A DNA stretch of 64,000 nt from Comamonadaceae bacterium (GTDB taxonomy: Bacteria > Pseudomonadota > Gammaproteobacteria > Burkholderiales > Burkholderiaceae_C). Below, piece after piece: positions 34,563-42,479 of the stretch. Below the pieces are notes generated by a model. It was not told the origin of the DNA, ran no database searches, and saw only the letters and a program-made list of their open reading frames with translations. A program made the position numbers and the translations under genes. Every line of letters starts with the position of its first letter. Position 1 is the first letter of the stretch. The DNA lies in assembly GCA_027486755.1 (NCBI GenBank), contig JAIXOM010000018.1:117789-181788 (forward strand), read 5' to 3'.

Positions 34563-35342
34563 TTACCAGCCGCCGAAGGACAAGCCCCCGTTGACGCTGA
34601 TCGTCTGACCGCTGACCTGGCTGGACTGGGGCGACACCAGAAACAGCGCTGTCTGTGCCACCTCGTCGGCCTGCGGCGGCCTGCCCTGGGGAAAGCGGGC
34701 AACGGCCTTGCTGTACAGATCGGTGAGCCAGTCACCGCGCGCCATGGCTGCCTCAAAAGCCTCGGTGCCCCCGGTCAGCGTCAGTGCCAGACCATTGACA
34801 CGTATGTCCCAGCGGGCAAATTCGCGGGCCAGGGTTTTGGTGAGCATGATGGTGGCCGCGCCCAGGCCGCCGTGCAGTGCTTCGCCGACGGTGGCATGGC
34901 GGCCGGCGTCGGTGCCAATGAAGAGCACACTGCCGCCGCGCTCGCGCAGCAGGGGCAGCGCCGCCCGCACCGGATGAACCCGGTTGAGAAACTGATGGCG
35001 GTAGACCTGTTCGAAATGCGCGTCGGCCACCTCATGGAAAAGTCCAGGCTTTTCATCGGCTGCGCCGCCGCTGGCCACCACAATGTCCAGCCGCGCCTGC
35101 CTGCTTTGCAGCTCGGCCACCATCGCGCGCGCCTGCACGGGATCGCTGGCATCGCCGAGCACCAGTTCGGCCCGCTCACTGGCCAAGTGCTGCAGGGCCA
35201 AACGGCCCCGCTCAGCATCACGGCCGCTGATCACCACCTGCGCGCCAGCGGCCAGCAAGGTGCGGGCTATGGCCAAGCCCACGCCGGCGGTACCGCCGGT
35301 GACCCAGGCGCGCAGCCCGGTCAGATCGCAAGCGGCGGCCAC
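34563..35342 (-). CDS. SDR-fold protein with degenerate catalytic site
   Basis: A 259-residue Rossmann protein. The cofactor motif TGGTAGVGLA is intact, and the C terminus (SGQTISVNGGLSFGG) is standard for SDR family members. The catalytic residues are not: by alignment to the usual Ser-Tyr-x3-Lys pattern, Ser is Thr144, Tyr is His157 and Lys is Gly161, and the NNAG motif reads ASGG. It may bind NAD(P) but is unlikely to be a classical dehydrogenase. It starts at a GTG 6 bp after the DUF35 stop and is the last gene of the 13-gene operon. Confidence 0.82.
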   Translation of the reverse strand: MAAACDLTGLRAWVTGGTAGVGLAIARTLLAAGAQVVISGRDAERGRLALQHLASERAELVLGDASDPVQARAMVAELQSRQARLDIVVASGGAADEKPGLFHEVADAHFEQVYRHQFLNRVHPVRAALPLLRERGGSVLFIGTDAGRHATVGEALHGGLGAATIMLTKTLAREFARWDIRVNGLALTLTGGTEAFEAAMARGDWLTDLYSKAVARFPQGRPPQADEVAQTALFLVSPQSSQVSGQTISVNGGLSFGGW

Positions 35343-35348
35343 CGGGTT

Positions 35349-35816
35349 TTACTGCGCCAGGACGAAATAGAAGTCGGTCACCCGCCCCTGCGGCTCGGGC
35401 ACAAACTGCACCCGCACCCGGGTGCCCGGCGCCAAGCGGTCCATGGCGCGCTCGGTGTCCGACAGGTCCAGCCCTTCAACATAGTTGGCAATCGCCGAAT
35501 GCACGCCATCGAGGCGCACAAAAGCCACCGCAATCGGCGGCGGGCGCGAACCCTCAAAGCCACGCAGGACCACAGTCGAGGCTTCGATCACGCCTTCATG
35601 GCCGGCTTCGATCCAGCCATCGCATTTTTCGAAGCTGCGCTCACAAAAAGCACGCGGCGGTAGGTAGACCATGCCCGACTTGGAACAGCGGGTGGCCAAT
35701 ATCTTGCGCTGTTTAAGTCCGTCCATGAAGGTGCCGGCGACCTCGCCGAGTGCGTAGTCATAACGCAGGGTCACCTCTTCGGTGATGACAGACTGGGGCG
35801 TAAGGTTCTTGGACAT
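35349..35816 (-). CDS. DUF35-family OB-fold protein with incomplete zinc ribbon
   Basis: A 155-residue DUF35 protein. The ribbon segment reads CSKSGMVYLPPRAFCERS, so each CxxC pair keeps only its first Cys; the PPR signature before the second pair is kept. The OB-fold part follows (GHEGVIEASTVVLRG, PIAVAFVRLDG). It should be the partner of the thiolase-fold proteins encoded directly upstream; the start lies 1 bp after the stop of the nearer one. Loss of two zinc ligands suggests a structural rather than metal-dependent role. Confidence 0.83.
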   Translation of the reverse strand: MSKNLTPQSVITEEVTLRYDYALGEVAGTFMDGLKQRKILATRCSKSGMVYLPPRAFCERSFEKCDGWIEAGHEGVIEASTVVLRGFEGSRPPPIAVAFVRLDGVHSAIANYVEGLDLSDTERAMDRLAPGTRVRVQFVPEPQGRVTDFYFVLAQ

Positions 35817-35817
35817 A

Positions 35818-37014
35818 TCAGTGCGCCTCATGAGGTTCGTTGCTGAAAACGCTGCAGGTCAGAAATTGGGCAATGCCGCCAACGGCCGTGGCCAGAGAGC
35901 GGCGGACATTCTTGACTTGGTGGCCGCCGGCGGTCCCCATGACCTGGTTGGCGGCCTCGATGGCACGCACCAGGCCGGCCACCGCGATCGGATTGGTACA
36001 CAAGGTTCCGCCTGAGGGGCAGACCGCGACCTGGCCGCCGTCCATCTCCCAGGCGCCTTCGCCCTCGAGTAAAAAGCCGGTGCCCGATGCACAGAACCCA
36101 AGCTGCTCGAGCTGAGTCAGACCCTGGATGCTGAAGGCGTCATAGACCTCGGCCACCTGGACCTGGTGGATGGGGTCGGTGATACCGGCGCGCTCAAAAG
36201 CGGCCCGGCCAGCCACACGCATCAGCTTCCAGTCGATGAAGTCGTACTCGGTCGAAGGCACGATGCGGTCGCCGATCCAGTTGGAGTCCGACACCGCCCC
36301 CACCCCGGTGATGAAGGCCGGCCGGGTCTGCCACTGGCGCGCGGCGTCCATATTGCCGACGATCATGGCCGCGCCGCCGGAGGAGCGCGGGCAGATATCA
36401 AACAGCTTGAAGGGATAGGCGATCATGGGCGAGGCCATGACATCGTCGACCGTGATGTTGCCTTTGAGGTGGGCATGTGGATTGAGCAGGGCATTGCGCC
36501 GCTGGCGTACCACCAGCCGAGCCACGTCCTCCTGGGTGATGCCGTGCCGGCGCATATAGGTGTTGGCCATCAGCGCCACCGCGGTGATGGTCTGCAGCGG
36601 CATGTCCTTCTCGTAGAAGGGATCGAAGATTTGGTTGAGCACCTTCTGCGCGTCGGGCGTCTCCGAGATGCGCTCGGCACCGACGATCATCACCGTGCGG
36701 TACATGCCCGAGCGAACCAGGGCATGGGCAGCCTGCACCACCGAGCCGCCAGTGGCACCGCCGGTATGCACCCGCAGCATGGGCTTGCCAGCGCCAAAGA
36801 TGTGGTCGATGGCCCAGCGGTCGGCGTCGGCCACGCCCATGAAGGCGGTGGGCGCAAGCGAATAGACGATGGCGTCAATGTCATCGGGACACATGCCCAC
36901 CTTGGCCATGCAGCCGGCTGCCGCCTCCTGCGCCTGCTCGACGTAGGTCATGCTCGGATGACGCAGCTTGAACTCGGACTGCCAGGTGGACAGCACCGCA
37001 ACTTGTTCAGTCAT
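35818..37014 (-). CDS. Thiolase-fold protein lacking catalytic Cys (DUF35 partner)
   Basis: A 398-residue thiolase-superfamily protein. Where thiolases have the nucleophilic Cys it reads RVHTGGATGGSVVQA (Gly at about 86), and the GHP histidine region reads PSGGTLCTNPIAVAG, with Asn in place of His. The late segment VAEVYDAFSIQGLTQLEQLG is typical of SCP-x/Ltp-like proteins. The ATG 37014 overlaps the preceding thiolase-like gene by 8 bp. A C-C cleaving aldolase or acyl-CoA-binding role with the neighbouring thiolase-like and DUF35 proteins is inferred. Confidence 0.82.
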   Translation of the reverse strand: MTEQVAVLSTWQSEFKLRHPSMTYVEQAQEAAAGCMAKVGMCPDDIDAIVYSLAPTAFMGVADADRWAIDHIFGAGKPMLRVHTGGATGGSVVQAAHALVRSGMYRTVMIVGAERISETPDAQKVLNQIFDPFYEKDMPLQTITAVALMANTYMRRHGITQEDVARLVVRQRRNALLNPHAHLKGNITVDDVMASPMIAYPFKLFDICPRSSGGAAMIVGNMDAARQWQTRPAFITGVGAVSDSNWIGDRIVPSTEYDFIDWKLMRVAGRAAFERAGITDPIHQVQVAEVYDAFSIQGLTQLEQLGFCASGTGFLLEGEGAWEMDGGQVAVCPSGGTLCTNPIAVAGLVRAIEAANQVMGTAGGHQVKNVRRSLATAVGGIAQFLTCSVFSNEPHEAH

Positions 37015-38107
37015 GGGCAGCCCCCTCAAAAATCATGAAAACATTGCCCTGCTGGGCGTAACCATGGCAGGAGTGAGCGGCTGCACGCCGCACGCCCGGC
37101 ACCTGTACCGCGCCGGCCTGGCCGGCGACCTGCAGCACCGCTTCGGCGGCGCCCACCAAGCCGGTGCAAAACAGCGGGTTTTGCGCGAAGGCGCCGCCAG
37201 ACGGGCTGATCTGCGTCGAGGCGCCCAGGCCCAGCACCTGCTCGTAGGCCGCCTCGTGATAGACCGTCGGCGTCTCCAGCTCCATCACATCAACGCTGCT
37301 GGCGTCCGGCAGGTCGGCCATGCGCAGCGCCTGCGCCCAGGCCTTGCGCGCAGAGTTGAAATCGCGCAGGCGAGAGCGGTCCAGCCGGTAACTGTCGGCA
37401 GCCCAGCCGACGCCGGCAATGCGCGCCAGCGGCCGGTGCTGCGGATGGCGGTCCAGCCAGCGCTGGGAGGCTACCACCATGCAGACGGCGCCATCGCTCA
37501 GCGGCGCCCGGTGCATGGCGCGCAGCGGCGTAGCTTCATAGGGCGATGCAGCCACCTCGGCCAGCGTCGGCACCGCCTGCGCCAGGCCACGGGGATTGGC
37601 GCTGGCCCGGGCATAGGCTTTGACCACCCGCTCATCGGCCTGCGCAGCGCTCACACCAAACTGATCGGCCACCGCCTGCGCCAGCATGGCATCGCTCATG
37701 GTCATGTTCATGCCCAAGGGTCGGGTGTAGAAAGGCTCGCCCCGCAGGCGCATGACGGACTCCACATCGGTCTTGGAGCTCTTGCACCAACTGGCGACCA
37801 GGCCAATATCGAATTCCTCTGACTTGAGCCGGGCCACTTCCAAGCACAGCGCGCTGGCCGCCGAATCGGTGACCTTGATCTCATCGACCAGGTAAGCACC
37901 GGCCGGCATGGCCAAGAGCATGCTCGATATGGAGCGGCCGTCGAGCTCATCGCAAGCGCCCAAGGTGACGTGGTCGAGCTCGCGGCGGTGGATGCCGGCA
38001 TGGTCCAAAGCCGCATGTGCGGTGTGGTAGACCATTTCTTCCAGCCTATGACCAGCGGCCCGCTGGACCGCTGGGTAAAGGGCCAAGCCCAGAACATAAC
38101 AATTCAC
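37007..38107 (-). CDS. Second thiolase-fold protein, lacking catalytic residues
   Basis: A 366-residue divergent thiolase-superfamily protein. The nucleophile region reads IKVTDSAASALCLEV with no Cys at the active position, and the GHP region reads PSGGAFAQNPLFCTG, again with Asn-Pro as in its neighbour. The GTG at 38107 is chosen because AAGGAG precedes it by 9 bp; an earlier GTG would overlap the E1beta gene. The two adjacent non-identical thiolase-fold proteins may form a heteromer together with the DUF35 protein. Confidence 0.8.
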   Translation of the reverse strand: MNCYVLGLALYPAVQRAAGHRLEEMVYHTAHAALDHAGIHRRELDHVTLGACDELDGRSISSMLLAMPAGAYLVDEIKVTDSAASALCLEVARLKSEEFDIGLVASWCKSSKTDVESVMRLRGEPFYTRPLGMNMTMSDAMLAQAVADQFGVSAAQADERVVKAYARASANPRGLAQAVPTLAEVAASPYEATPLRAMHRAPLSDGAVCMVVASQRWLDRHPQHRPLARIAGVGWAADSYRLDRSRLRDFNSARKAWAQALRMADLPDASSVDVMELETPTVYHEAAYEQVLGLGASTQISPSGGAFAQNPLFCTGLVGAAEAVLQVAGQAGAVQVPGVRRAAAHSCHGYAQQGNVFMIFEGAAHD

Positions 38108-38120
38108 GCTGGCTTTCTCC

Positions 38121-39125
38121 TTAAGCTGCACGCCGACGCGGCATCATCTCGGTGCCCAAAGCCACGATCTGTTCGACCGAGGGATAGGACAGCTTTTCCA
38201 GGCCTGGCGTCGAGGGCTTGGGCACGAAGGCTGAGCCCAAGCGCCGCACCGGCCCGTCGAGCGAATTAAAGCGCAACTCGCCGATGCTGGCGGCAATCTC
38301 GGAGGCCACCGAGCAGGTCAGCGTGGCCTCGTTGACGACCATCGCTCGGCCGGTCTTGTCGACCGAGGCAAAAATCGTGTCCCAGTCTATGGGCGAGACG
38401 GTGCGCGGATCGATCACCTCGGCCGAAACGCCCTGCCCTTGCAGTTTCTCGGCCGCCTCCAGGGCGCGCGAGACCATCAGCCCGGTGGCGATGATGCTCA
38501 GGTCGCTGCCTTCGCGGGCCAGCCTGGCCTGGCCCAAGGGCACCAGCAGATCGGGATCATCAGAGACCATGCCCTTGGTGCCATAAAGCAGTTTGGGCTC
38601 GAAAAACACCACCGGGTCTTGCCCGCGCAAGGCCGACTTGAGCATGCCCTTGGCGTCGGCCGGTGTGCTCGGCATGGCCACCCGCAAACCAGGGATATGC
38701 GCAAACCAGGATTCGAGCGACTGCGAATGTTGCGCCGCGACGCCGCGCGTCATGCCTATGGGCGAGCGCACCACCAAGGGCACGCGGGCCTGGCCGCCGG
38801 TCATATAGCGGATCTTGGCGGCCTGGTTGACGATCTCATCCATGCACACGCACATGAAATCCGAGTACATGATTTCGGCGACCGCCGGCCCGCCGGTCAG
38901 GGCTGCACCCAAGGCCACACCCACAATGGCAGATTCGGAAATCGGTGACTCGAACATGCGCGCGCCAAAGCGCTCGCCCATGCCCAGGTGCACGCCAAAG
39001 GAGCCGCCCCCGGGCAACAGGTCTTCACCGATGATGACCATGCCCTTTTGGCGCTCCATTTCCTCGCACAGGGCCTCGCGCACCGCCTCGCGGAAGGTGA
39101 TTTCCCTCAGGTTATGGCTGCTCAT
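38121..39125 (-). CDS. 2-oxoacid/acetoin dehydrogenase E1 component, beta subunit
   Basis: A 334-residue transketolase-like beta subunit. It shows ITFREAVREALCEEMERQ, VIIGEDLLPGGGSFGVH, FESPISESAIVGVALGAAL and the C-terminal VIDPRTVSPIDWDTI, as in AcoB/PdhB. With the alpha subunit encoded upstream (4-bp overlap) it forms the thiamine-diphosphate decarboxylase or cleaving component. In acetoin catabolism the complex cleaves acetoin; here no acetoin-specific accessory gene is present, so another ketone or 2-oxoacid is likely. Confidence 0.88.
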   Translation of the reverse strand: MSSHNLREITFREAVREALCEEMERQKGMVIIGEDLLPGGGSFGVHLGMGERFGARMFESPISESAIVGVALGAALTGGPAVAEIMYSDFMCVCMDEIVNQAAKIRYMTGGQARVPLVVRSPIGMTRGVAAQHSQSLESWFAHIPGLRVAMPSTPADAKGMLKSALRGQDPVVFFEPKLLYGTKGMVSDDPDLLVPLGQARLAREGSDLSIIATGLMVSRALEAAEKLQGQGVSAEVIDPRTVSPIDWDTIFASVDKTGRAMVVNEATLTCSVASEIAASIGELRFNSLDGPVRRLGSAFVPKPSTPGLEKLSYPSVEQIVALGTEMMPRRRAA

Positions 39126-40087
39126 GCGTAGACGTCCGTAGAAAGTTCTTCATCTGCAGGGTAGGCGCTGGCCTCGGCAAATGCCACCGCCTGCGCCACC
39201 TCGGCATCGATCTGGGCCAGCAAGGCCTCGCGATCAGCCAGCAGGCCGGCCGCCAGCAACTCGTTTTCCAGTCGGACGATGGGGTCGGTCACCAGCCGCA
39301 GGGCCTCAACTTCGGCCTTGCTGCGATAGACCTGAGGATCGCCCGAAGAGTGGCCGTGGTAGCGCTGCGTGTGCAACTCCAGCAGGGTCGGGCCCTGGGC
39401 CTGACGGGCGCGATCGACTGCGGCCAGGGCCGCCTCATGGACTGCGCGTATGTCGTTGCCGTCGACCGCCACGCCGGGCATCTTGTAGCCCTGAGCCAGG
39501 GACGACACATTTTCGAAGACCATGGTCTCGGCCGTCGGCACGTATTGGGCCAGGCCATTGTTCTCGCACACAAGAACCAAGGGCAGCTTCCACAGCGCGG
39601 CCATGTTCATCACTTCGTGGAAGGTGCCGCGGGTGACCGCGCCGTCGCCAAAGAACACCACCGACACCCGGCCGTTACCGCTGACCTTGGCGGTCAGCGC
39701 TGCGCCAGCGGCGATCGCATAGCCGGCACCGACGATGCCATTGGCGCCCAACATACCGGCGCCCACATCGGCGATGTGCAGCGAGCCGCCCTTGCCTTTG
39801 CAATAGCCGTCGATCCGGCCGAAGAGCTCGGCCATCATGCGGTCCATGCGCGCACCGACGGCGATGCAGTGCCCATGGCCGCGGTGGGTGGAGGCCACAT
39901 AGTCGCCACGCTGCAAGGCGTTGCAGACCCCGATGGCGCAAGACTCCTGGCCTTCGTAGCTGTGCAGGGCGCCGTAAATCTTGCCCAGCGAGGATTGGTA
40001 GATCGCCGCCCTCTCAAAAGCGCGGATGCGGTGCATGTCCCGCCAAAAGCACCGCAGCTGCTCGGGCGTCCAGGTGATGCGACTCAT
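39122..40087 (-). CDS. 2-oxoacid/acetoin dehydrogenase E1 component, alpha subunit
   Basis: A 321-residue TPP-dependent subunit. The thiamine-diphosphate motif begins VVFFGDGAVTRGTFHEVMN and ends in LVCENNGL, and GKGGSLHIADVGAGMLGANGIVG is the usual heterotetramer segment of AcoA/PdhA. It overlaps E1beta downstream and E2 upstream by 4 bp each, a tightly coupled block. Substrate range is unknown; the set is closest in layout to acetoin dehydrogenase rather than to the housekeeping pyruvate complex. Confidence 0.88.
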   Translation of the reverse strand: MSRITWTPEQLRCFWRDMHRIRAFERAAIYQSSLGKIYGALHSYEGQESCAIGVCNALQRGDYVASTHRGHGHCIAVGARMDRMMAELFGRIDGYCKGKGGSLHIADVGAGMLGANGIVGAGYAIAAGAALTAKVSGNGRVSVVFFGDGAVTRGTFHEVMNMAALWKLPLVLVCENNGLAQYVPTAETMVFENVSSLAQGYKMPGVAVDGNDIRAVHEAALAAVDRARQAQGPTLLELHTQRYHGHSSGDPQVYRSKAEVEALRLVTDPIVRLENELLAAGLLADREALLAQIDAEVAQAVAFAEASAYPADEELSTDVYA

Positions 40088-41244
40088 GGTGTGAGCTCCA
40101 GTTGCTCGGGATGCTCGAGCAGGTTGACGATGGCGGCCAGCAGCTGGGCGGCTTGCACGCCATCATTGGCACGGTGATCAAAAACAAGCGTCAGGCCCAG
40201 CTCGCTGACAAAACGCAGGCTGCTGCCCTCGCCCTCGCGGGCCACCCGCTGCACGGCGCCGACGCCCAAAATAGCCACCTGTGGCGCAGCGATGATGGGT
40301 ACAAAGGCGTCCACACCCCAGCGGCCGAGCGAGCTGATGGTAAAGCTGCCGCCCAGCATATGCTGCCCGGCCAGGGTGCCAGCGCACGCTTGCTCGGCCA
40401 GCGTGGCCAGTTGCGCCTGCAATTGGCTCACCGACTGGTTTTGTGCGGCCTGCATGACCACGGTCAGCAGGCCAGAGTCGGTTGCGACCGCCACCGCCAG
40501 ATTCACATCGCCGGCCTGCTCGAAACCCTGCTCGATCAGAAAGCCGTTGAAGCTGGGGTGCTGCATCAGCGCCAGCGCGCTGGCGCGTGCGATAGCAGCC
40601 GTCAGGTTCAGCCCGCGGGCCTGCAGCGCCGACACATCCGCGTGACCATGCAGGGGTACATGAGGAATGGTCTGCCAGGAGCGAGCGGTGGCCTCGGCAA
40701 TGGCACGGCGCATGGCCGACAGCGGCTTGATGCGGCTCTTGCTGCGTACCGGCGCTGCAGGTGCTGCGGCTGCAGTCTTGGCCTGGGCGTGGGCGCGCAC
40801 ATCGTCGCGGGTGATCATGCCGTCCTCACCTGCGGGGATGATGTCTTGCGGATCGACGCCGAGCTCTTCGGCCAGGGCGCGGGCTGCCGGCGAAATTTTG
40901 ACGCGGCCACTGCGTGCGGCCGGCGCAGGCGTGCTCTGCCCCGGGGCGGATACGGCCGCGGGCGCATTAGCCGGGGCGGCAGGCGCTGCGCTGCTGGCCT
41001 GGGCGCCAGGCGCACCCACCTCGGCAATGACGCCGCCCACCAGGACAACAGTGCCAGCCGGCGCATGGATGGCCAGCAGCACGCCGTCGGCCGGGCAGTC
41101 CACGTCAAAGCTGGCCTTGTCCGATTCGACCACCGCGATCACCTCGCCCTTGGACACGGGCTGGCCGACCTGCTTGAGCCACTCGGAGACTTTGCCCTCC
41201 TCCATGGTGTGGCCCAAATTGGGCATGCCGATTTTCCAGCTCAC
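40084..41244 (-). CDS. Dihydrolipoamide acyltransferase (E2) of a 2-oxoacid dehydrogenase complex
   Basis: A 386-residue E2 subunit. Residues 1-80 are one lipoyl domain with the lipoylated Lys in VESDKASFDV. An Ala/Pro linker leads to the subunit-binding domain (ISPAARALAEELGVDPQDI, GEDGMITRDDV), and the catalytic acyltransferase domain ends in DHRANDGVQAAQLL, with the His-Asp of the active site. It would pass an acyl group to CoA. No dihydrolipoamide dehydrogenase (E3) gene is in the window, so E3 must be shared from elsewhere. Confidence 0.9.
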   Translation of the reverse strand: MSWKIGMPNLGHTMEEGKVSEWLKQVGQPVSKGEVIAVVESDKASFDVDCPADGVLLAIHAPAGTVVLVGGVIAEVGAPGAQASSAAPAAPANAPAAVSAPGQSTPAPAARSGRVKISPAARALAEELGVDPQDIIPAGEDGMITRDDVRAHAQAKTAAAAPAAPVRSKSRIKPLSAMRRAIAEATARSWQTIPHVPLHGHADVSALQARGLNLTAAIARASALALMQHPSFNGFLIEQGFEQAGDVNLAVAVATDSGLLTVVMQAAQNQSVSQLQAQLATLAEQACAGTLAGQHMLGGSFTISSLGRWGVDAFVPIIAAPQVAILGVGAVQRVAREGEGSSLRFVSELGLTLVFDHRANDGVQAAQLLAAIVNLLEHPEQLELTP

Positions 41245-41272
41245 GATAGGGCTTCCTTGAATGTGCGTTCAG

Positions 41273-42016
41273 TCACGAGTTAGCCGCTCCGCCGTCGATG
41301 TTGATGGTCTGGCCAGTGATGTAAGTCGCACCATCGCTGCATAAAAAGCTCACCACGCTGGCCGTTTCATGCGCCTGACCAAAGCGGCCCAGGGGAATGA
41401 TGGACCGGATGCCCTCGCCCCGCTCCTGAAAAACAGTCTCCGTCATGGGAGTGGCTATCGCGTTGGGCGCGACCGCATTGACCAGGGTGTGCGGCGCAAA
41501 CTGGCGCGACAGGGCCCGGGTCAGGCCCACAACGCCGGCCTTGGCCACCGAATACGCCACCCGGCCCGGCGAGCCGCGCCGAAAAGCACCCGAGCTACAA
41601 AACACGATGCGGCTGACCACAGAGGTGTCACGCCGACTTTGAAAGGCCACCGCCAGGTCATAGCCATTGTGCAAATTGGAGGACATGGCGCGGTCGTAGG
41701 CGCTGTGATCCTCGGGATCGAGCGGGTCGGGCTCGAACAAGCCAGCCATGTGAACAAGCGCATAGATGGGCCGACCAGCTGCGTCCAGGCACTGCGCAGC
41801 CTGCTGGGCATTGGCGATCAGGGACACATGGACGCTGAGCCGATCGCCGCCCTCCAGGGCCTGCTGGGCAGCGGCCAGTCGGGCTGCGTCCACGTCGACC
41901 AGCAGCACCCGGGCGCCGGCCTGCAGTAACTGCCGGGCACAGGCTTGGCCTATGCCGCCGGCACCGCCGGTGATGACGATCTGCCTGCCCTCCATACCGC
42001 CGAATGTGATGCCCAT
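41273..42016 (-). CDS. SDR family NAD(P)-dependent oxidoreductase
   Basis: A 247-residue classical SDR: cofactor motif TGGAGGIGQA, Ser in FCSSGAF, catalytic YSVAK and the end TYITGQTINIDGG. It should oxidise or reduce a secondary alcohol/ketone intermediate. The ATG at 42016 has AGGGGA upstream; a shorter start at 41995 is possible. It is 28 bp before the E2 gene and 144 bp after the ABM-domain gene, the widest gap in this operon. Confidence 0.87.
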   Translation of the reverse strand: MGITFGGMEGRQIVITGGAGGIGQACARQLLQAGARVLLVDVDAARLAAAQQALEGGDRLSVHVSLIANAQQAAQCLDAAGRPIYALVHMAGLFEPDPLDPEDHSAYDRAMSSNLHNGYDLAVAFQSRRDTSVVSRIVFCSSGAFRRGSPGRVAYSVAKAGVVGLTRALSRQFAPHTLVNAVAPNAIATPMTETVFQERGEGIRSIIPLGRFGQAHETASVVSFLCSDGATYITGQTINIDGGAANS

Positions 42017-42160
42017 GATGCTGTCCCCTGTACCTGCTCGGCCTGTCACTCAAGCTCTGGCGCTCATCGATGATCGATTCATGTTAGCCAAGAGGCGGCA
42101 ATAGCGCAGCCCCCGCAAGGGCCCTTTCAGTCGCCCAGATGACTGAAGCGCGAGCCGCGC

Positions 42161-42469
42161 TCAAAGCGCAGTCAGCACATGCACCGTGCGCGATGCGATG
42201 AACTCGGCGGTGTTTTGCCGGTAGGTGATCACATGCGGCGCGTCGGCGTGGGCTTGAAAGCTGGGCATATCAGCCCAGCGCTCAAAAACAATGAAGCTGT
42301 CAGGCCCGATCGGGGTTTGCAGGCCGGGCGCGCCACTGGCATCGACCGTGGCCATGTATTCCACGCAGCCGGGCTCAGCCCGCACCTTGGGCACGTTAGC
42401 GTGGAGGAAGTCCAGAATTTTGGACCGCATGTCGGGCTTGGCCTGGATGATGGCGATGACCTGAATCAT
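42161..42469 (-). CDS. Antibiotic biosynthesis monooxygenase (ABM) domain protein
   Basis: A 102-residue ferredoxin-like alpha+beta protein of the ABM/YgiN family, beginning MIQVIAIIQAKPDM and containing EPGCVEYMATVD and FIVFERWADMPSFQAHADAPHV. Members are cofactor-free monooxygenases or small heme/quinol-related enzymes, and some only bind ligands. It lies 10 bp after the CoA-transferase gene in the large operon, so a role in handling an oxygenated intermediate is plausible. Confidence 0.85.
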   Translation of the reverse strand: MIQVIAIIQAKPDMRSKILDFLHANVPKVRAEPGCVEYMATVDASGAPGLQTPIGPDSFIVFERWADMPSFQAHADAPHVITYRQNTAEFIASRTVHVLTAL

Positions 42470-42479
42470 GAATGACTCC

